Positions 26,116-35,519 of a stretch of DNA of 36,419 nt are shown here, piece by piece (positions within the stretch are counted from its first letter, which is position 1; each line of letters opens with the position of its first letter). The position numbers were made by a program, and so were the translations under genes. Under the pieces are notes generated by a model that was not told the origin of the DNA, searched no databases, and saw nothing but the letters and a program-made list of their open reading frames with translations. The stretch is from contig NZ_JAFLRJ010000331.1 in the NCBI RefSeq assembly GCF_017315755.1, positions 589 through 37,007 of the forward strand. Direction: 5' to 3'. Source of the DNA: Streptomyces beijiangensis (GTDB taxonomy: Bacteria; Actinomycetota; Actinomycetes; Streptomycetales; Streptomycetaceae).

Positions 26116-27015
26116 GTGTCCGGATTCGTAGAAAAGCCCGAGCCGCTCCAGGTTCCCGGCCTGGTGCACCTCCACACCGGCAAGGTGCGCGAGCTGTACC
26201 AGAACGAGGCAGGCGACCTCGTGATGGTCGCCAGCGACCGCATCTCCGCGTACGACTGGGTGCTGCCCACGGAGATCCCCGACAAGGGCAGAGTGCTCAC
26301 CCAGCTCTCCCTCTGGTGGTTCGACCGCCTCGCGGACCTGGTCCCGCACCACGTCCTCTCCACCGACGTCCCCGCAGGCGCCCCCGCCGACTGGGAGGGC
26401 CGCACGCTGGTCTGCAAGTCCCTGAAGATGGTCCCGGTCGAGTGCGTGGCCCGCGGCTATCTCACGGGCTCAGGCCTCCTGGAGTACAACGAGTCCCGTA
26501 CCGTCTGCGGACTCGCGCTCCCCGAGGGCCTCTCGGACGGCTCGGAGCTCCCGGCGCCGATCTTCACGCCCGCGACCAAGGCCGCGGTCGGCGACCACGA
26601 CGAGAACGTGAGTTACGAAGAGGTCGCACGCGAGGTGGGCGCGGAGACCGCGACCCAGCTCCGCCAGGCGACCCTCGCGGTCTACGGCCGGGCCCGTGAC
26701 ATCGCCCGCGACCGGGGCATCATCCTCGCCGACACCAAGTTCGAGTTCGGCTTCGATGGCGACCAACTGGTCATCGCGGACGAGGTGCTGACCCCCGACT
26801 CCTCGCGTTTCTGGCCGGCCGCCACCTGGGAGCCGGGCCGCGCCCAGCCGAGCTACGACAAGCAGTACGTACGCGACTGGCTGACGTCCCCCGCCTCCGG
26901 CTGGGACCGCAGGAGCGAGCAGCCGCCCCCCGCGCTTCCGCAGGAGATCGTCGACGCGACCCGGGCCAAGTACCTGGAGGCGTACGAACTCCTGACCGGC
27001 AACACCTGGTCATGA
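26116..27015 (+). CDS. purC: SAICAR synthetase
   Basis: Phosphoribosylaminoimidazole-succinocarboxamide synthase: ATP-dependent joining of CAIR and aspartate in purine synthesis. 299 residues. Motifs: GKVRELY near the N-terminus, ASDRISAYDWVLPTEIPDKG, VPVECVARGYLTGSGLLEY, and ADTKFEFGFDGDQLVIADEVLTPDSSRFW. GTG 26116 has GGGAGG four bases upstream; the open frame further upstream overlaps the preceding gene. A terminator follows six bases after the stop. Confidence 0.97.
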   Translation: MSGFVEKPEPLQVPGLVHLHTGKVRELYQNEAGDLVMVASDRISAYDWVLPTEIPDKGRVLTQLSLWWFDRLADLVPHHVLSTDVPAGAPADWEGRTLVCKSLKMVPVECVARGYLTGSGLLEYNESRTVCGLALPEGLSDGSELPAPIFTPATKAAVGDHDENVSYEEVAREVGAETATQLRQATLAVYGRARDIARDRGIILADTKFEFGFDGDQLVIADEVLTPDSSRFWPAATWEPGRAQPSYDKQYVRDWLTSPASGWDRRSEQPPPALPQEIVDATRAKYLEAYELLTGNTWS

Positions 27016-27020
27016 CAGCG

Positions 27021-27053
27021 AAGAAGCCCCGGTCCGATGGACCGGGGCTTCTT
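27021..27053. terminator. Bidirectional terminator between purC and tRNA-Gly
   Basis: 15-bp perfect stem AAGAAGCCCCGGTCC, loop GAT, then GGACCGGGGCTTCTT. Serves purC on the plus strand and tRNA-Gly(GCC) on the minus strand. Its core is identical to the hairpin at 30845-30879. Confidence 0.85.
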
Positions 27054-27142
27054 TCGTACGGAGCGAACGACGAGGTTCGAACTCGCGACCTCAACCTTGG
27101 CAAGGTTGCGCTCTACCAGCTGAGCTACGTTCGCACTGCGCC
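27026..27142 (-). repeat. tRNA-Gly/terminator direct repeat, copy 1
   Basis: About 117 bases covering the terminator core, a complete tRNA-Gly(GCC) and the start of its 5' flank, nearly identical to 30851-30967 in the same orientation, 3.8 kb away. Differences are confined to the few bases between hairpin and tRNA (including the CCA position) and one or two flank bases. Confidence 0.85.
27062..27134 (-). tRNA. tRNA-Gly (anticodon GCC), CCA not encoded
   Basis: 73 nt: acceptor GCGAACG/CGTTCGC, D arm AGCTCAGCTGGTAGAGC, anticodon stem CAACC/GGTTG with loop TTGCCAA (GCC), T arm CGAGTTCGAACCTCG, discriminator U. The next three bases are CCG, not CCA. It starts 23 bases after the stop of the response-regulator gene on the same strand, leaving little room for its own promoter. 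Confidence 0.96.
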
Positions 27143-27157
27143 GAAGCGCGACGCCAA

Positions 27158-27769
27158 CTATACCCAACCCCGGGCACGTGCGAGACGCACCGCGGCGTGA
27201 CGGTTTTCCGCCCCCAGTTTGGATGCGGCCGACGACAGATAATTCCGTACGGTGCCCTGCGACAGCGAGGCCCGCTCCGCGATCTCCGCGACCGGCGCCC
27301 CGTCCGCCGCCAGATCGAGCACCTCGGCCTCCCGCGCGGTCAGCGGCGAGTCCCCCGCCGAGATCGCGTCGGCCGCCAACTCCGGGTCCACATAACGTCC
27401 GCCGCCGTGCACGGTCCTGATGATCTCGGCCAGCCGCTGCGCACTCACGGTCTTCGGTACGAACCCGCGCACCCCCGCCGCGAGCGCCCGCTTCAGATGC
27501 CCGGGACGGGCGTGGCTGGTCACGATCATGGTCCGGCACTCCGGCAGCTCGCTCCGCAGAGATGTGGCCACACTCACACCGTCCGCCCCGGGCATCTGCA
27601 GATCGAGGACGGCCACATCGGGCCGGTGGGCCCGCGCCATGGCGAGCGCCTCGGGCCCGGAGGCGGCCTCGGCGACCACGACCAGATCCTCTTCGAGCCC
27701 CAGCAGCGCGGCGAGAGCCCCCCGGATCAGATGCTCGTCATCAGCCAACAACAAGCGCACAGCCTTCAC
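27158..27769 (-). CDS. NarL/FixJ-family response regulator
   Basis: 203 residues. The receiver domain has the acidic pair Asp10-Asp11 (LLLADDEHL), phospho-acceptor Asp56 (VAVLDLQMPG), Thr84 region (MIVTSHAR) and Lys106 (FVPKTVSA). The C-terminal LuxR-type HTH spans about 141-203 (LTAREAEVLDLAADGAPVAE, SLSQGTVRNYLSSAASKL). GTG 27769 overlaps the stop of the histidine kinase gene (GTGA), so they are coupled. It probably activates the ABC exporter upstream in the same gene string (inference; DesR/LiaR-like arrangement). Confidence 0.94.
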   Translation of the reverse strand: MKAVRLLLADDEHLIRGALAALLGLEEDLVVVAEAASGPEALAMARAHRPDVAVLDLQMPGADGVSVATSLRSELPECRTMIVTSHARPGHLKRALAAGVRGFVPKTVSAQRLAEIIRTVHGGGRYVDPELAADAISAGDSPLTAREAEVLDLAADGAPVAEIAERASLSQGTVRNYLSSAASKLGAENRHAAVRLARARGWV

Positions 27770-29070
27770 GAGGCGCCCCCGGCAAACTTGGTGCGGGTTC
27801 GGTTGCGCGGGGCTCCGCCCCGGACCCCGCTCCTCAATCGCCGGAGGGGCTTGGTCTGGCTCACCTCCACCGGCACCCGGGCCGTCAGCAGGAACCGACC
27901 CCCGTCCAACGCCCCCGCCTCCAGCGTCCCCTCCAGCACCGCCAACCGCTCCCGCAGCCCGGCAAGCCCCGAGCCCGAGCCGCCCGGATCTGCACAAGCC
28001 CCGTCGTTCTCGACAGTCAGCGTGACCGCGGACCCCACCACATCCACCCCGATCGCACAGCGCCCAGCGTCCCCGTGCCGCAGCACATTGGTCGCCGCCT
28101 CCCGTACGACCCACCCCAGCGCCGACTGCACGGCGACCGGCAGCTCCGCCACGTCCCCGGAGACGGTGCACACGATCCCCGCCGCCTCCAACACCCCCTG
28201 CGCACCGGCCAGTTCGACCCTCAGGTCCGCCTCCCGGTACCCGCGCACCACATCCCGCACCTCCCGCTGGGACTCCTGCGCGAGCCGCTGCACCTCCACC
28301 ATCTGTTCCACGGAAGCCTCCGCCCGCCCGCGCCGGGCCAACTGCACCGCCAGCTCGCTCTTCAGCGCGATCACGGCCAGGTTCCGCCCCATCACATCGT
28401 GCAGATCCCGTCCGAACCGCAGCCGCTCCTCGGCGACCGCGAGCCGCGCCTGTACGTCCCTGGCCTGGTCGATCTTCCACATGACCCCCAGGTGCCAGGC
28501 CGAGCAGCGCACCGTGACGGCGAACCACCCGCAGAGCCCGACCACGGAGATCGCGCACGCCCACACCATCCCCGCGTCCTCGCCGGTCAGCGCGACCGCC
28601 CCGCAGACCAGGGCCAGCGCGCCCGCCTGGACCGCCACCGACACCCGCTTGCGTACGACCAGACAGTGCGCCATCAGGAACGGGGCAGCCGCCGCTGCCA
28701 GGGCCGATGTCCCCACCGGCTCCTCGCGCAGCCCCACCACCGACCACAGCGCCACGGAGACCGTGACGTCCGCCACCATCAGCCCCGCCCCCAGGGCGAC
28801 CGGCCGCCACCCCAACTGCGCCTTGCCCAGATAGACATCGATCCACCGCGAGACCAGCCCGGTCACGGCCACCCCCTGGGCCACCGCGAGGAGACACGAG
28901 GCGGCGATCAGCGCGGCGGGCGCACCGGAGTTCCGGACCGGCCTGGTCACCGAGAACGCCACCTGGGAGGCGACCATCGTCCAGAGCAGGAAGTAGAACG
29001 TCCCGCGCGTGTAGAAGTCGACCTTCGCGAAGTCGCCACGCCCCCGCCACCTGCGCATCAATCCGTCCAC
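27766..29070 (-). CDS. DesK/NarX-type sensor histidine kinase
   Basis: 434-residue membrane kinase. About five to six transmembrane helices (residues 24-190) are followed by a HisKA_3 dimerisation helix with His224 (RFGRDLHDVMGRNLAVIALKSEL), the N box Asn328 (REAATNVLRHG) and the G box GSGSGLAGLRERL (365-377). The catalytic domain ends about residue 400 (LLTARVPVEV). Residues 401-434 are a basic tail, part of which (407-422) is encoded by a dispersed palindromic repeat. GTG 29070 has GAGGGGCGGGG close upstream; ATG 29058 is possible. Coupled to the response regulator by a 4-base overlap. The signal is unknown, plausibly membrane or cell-envelope state, as for DesK relatives. Confidence 0.93.
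   Translation of the reverse strand: MDGLMRRWRGRGDFAKVDFYTRGTFYFLLWTMVASQVAFSVTRPVRNSGAPAALIAASCLLAVAQGVAVTGLVSRWIDVYLGKAQLGWRPVALGAGLMVADVTVSVALWSVVGLREEPVGTSALAAAAAPFLMAHCLVVRKRVSVAVQAGALALVCGAVALTGEDAGMVWACAISVVGLCGWFAVTVRCSAWHLGVMWKIDQARDVQARLAVAEERLRFGRDLHDVMGRNLAVIALKSELAVQLARRGRAEASVEQMVEVQRLAQESQREVRDVVRGYREADLRVELAGAQGVLEAAGIVCTVSGDVAELPVAVQSALGWVVREAATNVLRHGDAGRCAIGVDVVGSAVTLTVENDGACADPGGSGSGLAGLRERLAVLEGTLEAGALDGGRFLLTARVPVEVSQTKPLRRLRSGVRGGAPRNRTRTKFAGGAS
27806..27854 (-). repeat. Dispersed Streptomyces-type palindromic repeat inside kinase gene
   Basis: The sequence contains AAGCCCCTCCGGCGATTGAG followed by a GGGG-rich arm and the stem CGGGGCGGAGCCCCG. I recognise this from memory as a repeat commonly seen between Streptomyces genes. 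Here it lies in the last codons of the histidine kinase and is translated as KPLRRLRSGVRGGAPR. Confidence 0.6.
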
Positions 29071-29085
29071 GAGACCCCGCCCCTC

Positions 29086-29853
29086 TCAGCGCCGCGGCTC
29101 CCACCGGAACCACTTCCGCACAGCAAACACGGCGATCACCGTCCAGGCCACCGCCGTCGCGACCTGCCCCAGCGTCTCGTACCCGTCCACCCCGCCCGTC
29201 CAGCCGGACCTGATCATCCCGACCACCGGCGTCAGCGGCAGCAGCTCACAGAAAGCGGCGAGCCGGTCGGGCAGCACATCGAGCGGTACGACCAGACCCG
29301 ACCCGGCCATCGACAGCAGCAGCACCGGCGCGATCGTGATCTGCGCGCCCTCCGCGGACCGGGTGACGGCCGCCGTGGCCGCGGCCAGCGCACACATCAG
29401 CACCATCCCGATCACCAGCCCCACGAACACCAGCCACCAGGCCCGCGGCGCCGCGACCCCCATGGCGAGGGACCCGCCCACCGCGATCAGCACGCACTGC
29501 ACCACTCCCATGGCCACGGTCGGGAAGGACGCCCCCGCCAGAATCTCCTGGTCCCGCAGCTCCCCGGTGCGCAGCCGCTTCAGGACCAGCCCTTCACGCC
29601 GTACGACAAAGACCCCGACCAGCGTCGAGTACACGGCGAACAGCAGCACATACCCCAGGGCCCCCGGCAGCAGCACGGATCCCACCGTCAGCCCGGTGTC
29701 CGCGAGGTCCATGTCCTTCACCACCGAGTACATGGAGACGGTGAGCATGGTGGGCAGCGCCAGCGCGGTGAAGAGCGTGGCCTTGTTGCGCCCCATCAGG
29801 GTCAGCTCGGCACGGGCGAGCGCCCCCAGCCTGGCCGTCGGTACGGTGCTCAT
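29086..29853 (-). CDS. ABC-2 type transporter permease
   Basis: 255-residue integral membrane subunit with six hydrophobic helices typical of ABC-2 exporters. It begins MSTVPTARLGALARAELTLMGRNKATLF, the usual N-terminal amphipathic helix, and has the conserved coupling region RREGLVLKRLRTGELRDQEIL between helices 2 and 3. ATG 29853 overlaps the stop of the ATPase gene (ATGA). It forms an exporter with that ATPase; substrate unknown (drug, lipid or peptide). Fifteen bases separate it from the kinase gene. Confidence 0.93.
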   Translation of the reverse strand: MSTVPTARLGALARAELTLMGRNKATLFTALALPTMLTVSMYSVVKDMDLADTGLTVGSVLLPGALGYVLLFAVYSTLVGVFVVRREGLVLKRLRTGELRDQEILAGASFPTVAMGVVQCVLIAVGGSLAMGVAAPRAWWLVFVGLVIGMVLMCALAAATAAVTRSAEGAQITIAPVLLLSMAGSGLVVPLDVLPDRLAAFCELLPLTPVVGMIRSGWTGGVDGYETLGQVATAVAWTVIAVFAVRKWFRWEPRR

Positions 29854-30779
29854 CGCGTCGCCTCCTGCTCCCGTGCGATCTGCATGAACGCCTCTTCCAG
29901 GGACGCCGACCGCACATCGAGCCCCCGCAGCTCGACCCGGTTCTCCCGCGCCCACACCAGCAGCCCGGTGGCGGCCCGCTGCAGCTCAGGCGTCCGCAGC
30001 CGTACGGTGCGCCCGGCCGTCTCGTGGCTGCTGACCCCGAGCGCCGCGAGCGGCGGAAGATCCCCGACGAGATAGCCGTCGGGCAGCTCGAAGGAGATGT
30101 GCGAGGGCTGCGCGGACACCACGTCCGCCACCCGCCCGCCGGCCGCGATGCGCCCCTCGTGGAGGATCGCAAGACGGTCGGCCAGCTCCTCCGCCTCCTC
30201 CAGATAGTGCGTGGTCAGCACCACGGTCGTCCCCGTGTCGCGCAGCCCCCGTACCAACTCCCAGGTCTCCCGGCGCCCTTCGGCGTCGAGCCCCGTCGTC
30301 GGCTCGTCGAGGAACAGCACCTCGGGCCGCCCCAGCAGCGCCATCGCCAGATCAAGCCGCCGCTTCTCGCCCCCCGACAGCTGTTTCACCCGTACGTCAC
30401 GCCGCCGCCCGAGCCCCACCATCTCCAGCGCCTCGCCGACCGGACGAGCCCCGGTCGTGCATCCGGCCCACATCCGTACGGTCTCGGCGGCCGTCAACTC
30501 CCCGGCGAATCCGCCCTCCTGGAGCATGACGCCGATACGGGGCCGCACCACACCCCGCTCCCGGTACGGATCGTGTCCGAGCACCCGCACCCGTCCCGCG
30601 GTCGGCCGCTCCAGGCCTTCGAGCACCTCCACGGTGGACGTCTTGCCCGCCCCGTTGGTCCCCAGCAGGGCGAAGAGCTCGCCGGCCGCGACGGAGAAAG
30701 AGATCCCTGAGACGGCCTCGAACCCCCCGGCGTACGAGCGCCGCAGATCCTCGACCTCGATCACAGCTGTATCTGTCAT
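29850..30779 (-). CDS. ABC transporter ATP-binding protein (DrrA-like)
   Basis: 309-residue ATPase. Walker A GTNGAGKT at 40-47, Q-loop in GVMLQEGG, signature LSGGE at 134-138, Walker B VLFLDEP at 154-160, H-loop His191. The C-terminal ~80 residues resemble the regulatory extension of DrrA-type drug exporter ATPases (ISFELPDGYLVGDLPPL). ATG 30779 starts at the conserved region; a longer frame from 30821 lacks support. First gene of the string ATPase-permease-kinase-regulator. Confidence 0.94.
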   Translation of the reverse strand: MTDTAVIEVEDLRRSYAGGFEAVSGISFSVAAGELFALLGTNGAGKTSTVEVLEGLERPTAGRVRVLGHDPYRERGVVRPRIGVMLQEGGFAGELTAAETVRMWAGCTTGARPVGEALEMVGLGRRRDVRVKQLSGGEKRRLDLAMALLGRPEVLFLDEPTTGLDAEGRRETWELVRGLRDTGTTVVLTTHYLEEAEELADRLAILHEGRIAAGGRVADVVSAQPSHISFELPDGYLVGDLPPLAALGVSSHETAGRTVRLRTPELQRAATGLLVWARENRVELRGLDVRSASLEEAFMQIAREQEATR

Positions 30780-30844
30780 GCATTCAGAATCCCGCCGGAC
30801 CAGGACCGCATCCGATGACAAATGTCATCAACACCGGGGAGCAC

Positions 30845-30879
30845 GAGAAAGCCCCGGTCCGATGGACCGGGGCTTTCTC
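30845..30879 (-). terminator. Terminator after tandem tRNA-Gly genes
   Basis: 16-bp stem GAGAAAGCCCCGGTCC, loop GAT, matching arm. It lies five bases beyond the encoded CCA of tRNA-Gly(GCC). The core matches the hairpin at 27021. Confidence 0.85.
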
Positions 30880-30967
30880 TTCATGGAGCGAACGACGAGG
30901 TTCGAACTCGCGACCTCAACCTTGGCAAGGTTGCGCTCTACCAGCTGAGCTACGTTCGCATTGCGCC
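30851..30967 (-). repeat. tRNA-Gly/terminator direct repeat, copy 2
   Basis: Partner of 27026-27142 in the same orientation. The pair brackets the ABC/two-component cassette. Confidence 0.85.
30884..30959 (-). tRNA. tRNA-Gly (anticodon GCC), CCA encoded
   Basis: The 73-nt body (30887-30959) is identical to the copy at 27062, but this copy has CCA encoded. It follows tRNA-Gly(UCC) at 31004 by 44 bases, so the two are probably one transcript. Confidence 0.96.
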
Positions 30968-31003
30968 AGGCGCGTGGTGCGGAGACCACTGTACCTGATG
31001 CAG

Positions 31004-31075
31004 AGCGGGTGACAGGAATTGCACACTGCGCCTTCCCCCTGGAAGGGGGATGTTCTACTACTGAACTACACCCGC
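31004..31075 (-). tRNA. tRNA-Gly (anticodon UCC) with non-canonical D and T loops
   Basis: 72 nt. Acceptor GCGGGTG/CACCCGC, D arm GTTC-AGTAGTA-GAAC, anticodon stem TCCCC/GGGGA with loop CTTCCAG (anticodon TCC), discriminator U, CCA not encoded. The D loop has A in place of G18. The T arm reads CAGTGTGCAATTCCTGT: GUGC replaces the GTPsiC sequence, and the T stem pairs poorly in the standard register (a 4-bp stem including a G-U forms if shifted by one). Both partners of the G18-Psi55 elbow contact are therefore changed. The acceptor and anticodon arms are perfect, arguing against a decayed gene. Confidence 0.88.
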
Positions 31076-31188
31076 ACGCTGCGTGAGGCGGTGCCTTGCG
31101 GCCTCGCCCCTCGGCGTGCTCCAGACTCTAGCCGAACCCCTGGGGGTCGGTGCAAGTCGGTTCCCCGGAGCGGGAGATCGGCCGGCGG

Positions 31189-31506
31189 TCAGCCTGCCTC
31201 GTTGAACGCCTCGTAGACCTTCTTGGGGATACGGCCGCGGGCCGGGACGTCCATCTTGTTGGACCTGGCCCAGGCCCGGACGGCCGCCGGGTCGGGTGTG
31301 ACCTGCGTGTGCCGGTAGGCCTTCCCCGACTTGGACTGCTTCCTGCCCGCCTCGACGTACGGCGTCAGGACCTTGCGCAGTTTCTTTGCATTGGCCGTAT
31401 TCAGGTCGATCTCGTACAGCTTCCCGTCGAGGCCGAAGATGACCGTTTCCGTTGCCGTTCCGCCGTCGATGTCGTCGGAGAGACTGACTACTACTCGCTG
31501 CGCCAC
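31189..31506 (-). CDS. lsrL: Lsr2-family nucleoid-associated protein (LsrL paralogue)
   Basis: 105-residue H-NS-like silencer that binds AT-rich DNA. The N-terminal dimerisation domain begins MAQRVVVSLSDDIDGGTATETV; the C-terminal DNA-binding domain has the AT-hook-like RGR at residues 90-92 (PARGRIPKKVYEAF). GTG 31506 has GAAAGGA upstream. Streptomyces encode two such proteins, Lsr2 and LsrL; the position divergent from purS supports LsrL (recalled synteny, moderately sure). The AT-rich divergent gap is a plausible site of self-binding. Confidence 0.9.
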   Translation of the reverse strand: MAQRVVVSLSDDIDGGTATETVIFGLDGKLYEIDLNTANAKKLRKVLTPYVEAGRKQSKSGKAYRHTQVTPDPAAVRAWARSNKMDVPARGRIPKKVYEAFNEAG

Positions 31507-31808
31507 GGATATCGGTCCTTTCTTACGCCCTCACCGCTCTGACGTGCGGAGATGGCGGCCTCTCGGCTGATTCTGAGCTACGCGATTTCCTTTGTACAGT
31601 GGAAGGCGCCGCATTGTGAAGCCCAGCCAATTACATGCGCGTGTCATTGCGCAATCGCAGCGCCCGTTTTTTTCGAGGATTTTTCCCCTGCGTTGTCCCC
31701 GCCGATATCTCGGCGTGATCGTACGCCATCGATATCTACCCGCGTAGATTTTTTTGGCGGGTACTGTGAAGGAACCGCCTTCGCACCACACCACCACCGG
31801 GAGTGCCC
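31507..31808. promoter_or_regulatory. AT-rich divergent control region between lsrL and purS
   Basis: 302 bases, clearly richer in A/T than the rest, with three T runs (near 31660-31666, 31679-31684 and 31749-31755). GATATC occurs at 31508, 31704 and 31731; the last two are the identical 8-mer CGATATCT spaced 27 bases apart, and the first of them sits in the hairpin CGCCGA-TATC-TCGGCG at 31700-31715. No convincing gene: the minus-strand 94-codon frame is basic and without homology. Must contain promoters for purSQL and lsrL. Confidence 0.6.
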
Positions 31809-32069
31809 GTGGCACGCGTCGTAGTCGACGTCATGCTCAAGCCGGAGATCCTCGACCCGCAGGGACAGGCGGTGCAGCGCGCACTGCCCCGTCTGGGCTT
31901 CAAGGGGATCACCGACGTACGTCAGGGAAAGCGTTTCGAGCTCGAGGTCGAGGAGCCCGTCGATGACGCGGCCCTCGCCCGCATCAACGAGCTGGCCGAG
32001 ACCTTCCTCGCCAACACCGTCATCGAGGACTTCACCGTGAAGGTGGAGTCCCAGGAGGCCGGGAAGTGA
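31809..32069 (+). CDS. purS: Phosphoribosylformylglycinamidine synthase subunit PurS
   Basis: 86-residue small subunit that bridges PurQ and PurL in the FGAM synthase complex. [19 protein letters not shown], then [20 protein letters not shown], are family-typical. GTG 31809 is preferred over GTG 31803 because GGGAG at 31799 spaces correctly. Its stop overlaps the purQ start (GTGA). Confidence 0.96.
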   Translation: MARVVVDVMLKPEILDPQGQAVQRALPRLGFKGITDVRQGKRFELEVEEPVDDAALARINELAETFLANTVIEDFTVKVESQEAGK

Positions 32070-32745
32070 CCGCTCGCATCGGAGTCGTCACCTTCCCCGG
32101 CACCCTCGACGACCAGGACAGCCTTCGCGCGGTCCGGATCGCCGGGGCCGAGCCGGTCTCGCTCTGGCACCGCGACAAGGACCTGCACCAGGTCGACGCC
32201 GTGGTCCTCGCGGGAGGTTTCTCCTACGGCGACTACCTGCGCGCCGGGGCCATCTCCCGCTTCTCGCCGGTCATGGAGACGATCATCGAGCAGGCGAAGG
32301 CGGGCATGCCCGTCCTCGGTATCTGCAACGGCTTCCAGATCCTGACCGAGGCCCACCTGCTGCCCGGCGCGATGCTGCGGAACAACCATCTGCACTTCAT
32401 CTGCCGTGACCAGAAGCTCAAGGTGGAGAACGCGGAGACGGCCTGGACGTCCGACTACGCGAGCGGCCAGGAGATCTCCGTACCGCTCAAGAACATGGAC
32501 GGCCGTTACGTCGCCGACGAGCACACGCTCGACGAGCTGGAGGCGGAGGGCCGTGTCGCCTTCCGCTACCTGGACACGAACCCCAACGGCTCGCTCCGCG
32601 ACATCGCGGGCATCACCAATGCCGCAGGGAACGTCGTCGGCCTGATGCCGCACCCCGAGCACGCCGTGGAGCCGCTGATCGGTACGGGCCGTACCGACGG
32701 CCTCGGATTCTTCACGTCGATCCTGAAGAAGCTGGTCAACGCCTG

Positions 32746-32746
<1 letters not shown>
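32066..32746 (+). CDS. purQ: FGAM synthase glutaminase subunit PurQ
   Basis: 226-residue class I glutamine amidotransferase supplying ammonia to PurL. Nucleophile Cys87 in VLGICNGFQ; His196 and Glu198 in LMPHPEH complete the triad. AGGAGG lies seven bases before GTG 32066. Its stop overlaps the purL ATG by one base (TGATG). Confidence 0.97.
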
Positions 32747-34995
<2,249 letters not shown>

Positions 34996-35018
34996 GGATC
35001 TGACGTACACAGCACGGC

Positions 35019-35064
35019 AGAAGGGCCGGTGGCCGGGGAGCGATCCCCGGCCACCGGCCCTTCT
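35019..35064. terminator. Bidirectional terminator between purL and DUF805 gene
   Basis: Perfect 21-bp stem (35019-35039 with 35044-35064) and a GCGA loop, flanked by AGAAGG/CCTTCT ends. It serves the convergent purSQL operon and DUF805 gene. Confidence 0.88.
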
Positions 35065-35081
35065 CATGCGATGACGCTACG

Positions 35082-35435
35082 TCAGAAGGCCGGAGCCAGC
35101 TTCGGGTTGGGGCCGTGGGGGTTGGCCTCCGGCTTGCCCTCGGTCGCGAGGAAGACGATCAGGATGATCGCGCCCACCAGCGGGATGATTCCGATGAGGA
35201 TCAACCAGCCGGACCGGTCCGTGTCGTGCAGTCGGCGGGCCGTGACGGCCAGGGCAGGCAGGAGGACGGCCAGGCTGTAGAGGCCGGCCAGCCAGGCGAT
35301 GTCCGCGCTGAACCCGATGATCGACAGGATGACGATGATCACGAAGTGGATCAGCGAGAACATCCAGTACTCCTGGCGGCGTGCCCGCCCGCTGAATGTC
35401 GCGTACTTCTTGAGCACTGTTACGTAGGTATTCAC
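35082..35435 (-). CDS. DUF805 family inner membrane protein
   Basis: 117 residues. The N-terminal FSGRARRQEYWMFSL and RRLHDTDRSGWLILIGIIPLVGAIILIV are the two signatures of DUF805, with three to four transmembrane helices. Function is unknown. GTG 35435 has GGGGGG six bases upstream. Stand-alone gene, convergent with purL. Confidence 0.92.
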   Translation of the reverse strand: MNTYVTVLKKYATFSGRARRQEYWMFSLIHFVIIVILSIIGFSADIAWLAGLYSLAVLLPALAVTARRLHDTDRSGWLILIGIIPLVGAIILIVFLATEGKPEANPHGPNPKLAPAF

Positions 35436-35519
35436 TTGGTCCCCCCAAGGAAAGCTGTGCGGCCTGTTCGAATAGTTCAGGCCAGGGAGGCAGAACCTAT
35501 GGGGCCCGTGGGGATGGGG

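Noticed and set aside
27562..30075. 837-codon plus-strand open frame
   Set aside because: Antisense to the clearly coding kinase, permease and ATPase genes; low-complexity Arg/Pro/His product.
31531..31815. 94-codon minus-strand frame in the lsrL-purS gap
   Set aside because: Crosses the AT-rich control region, basic composition, no RBS or homology.
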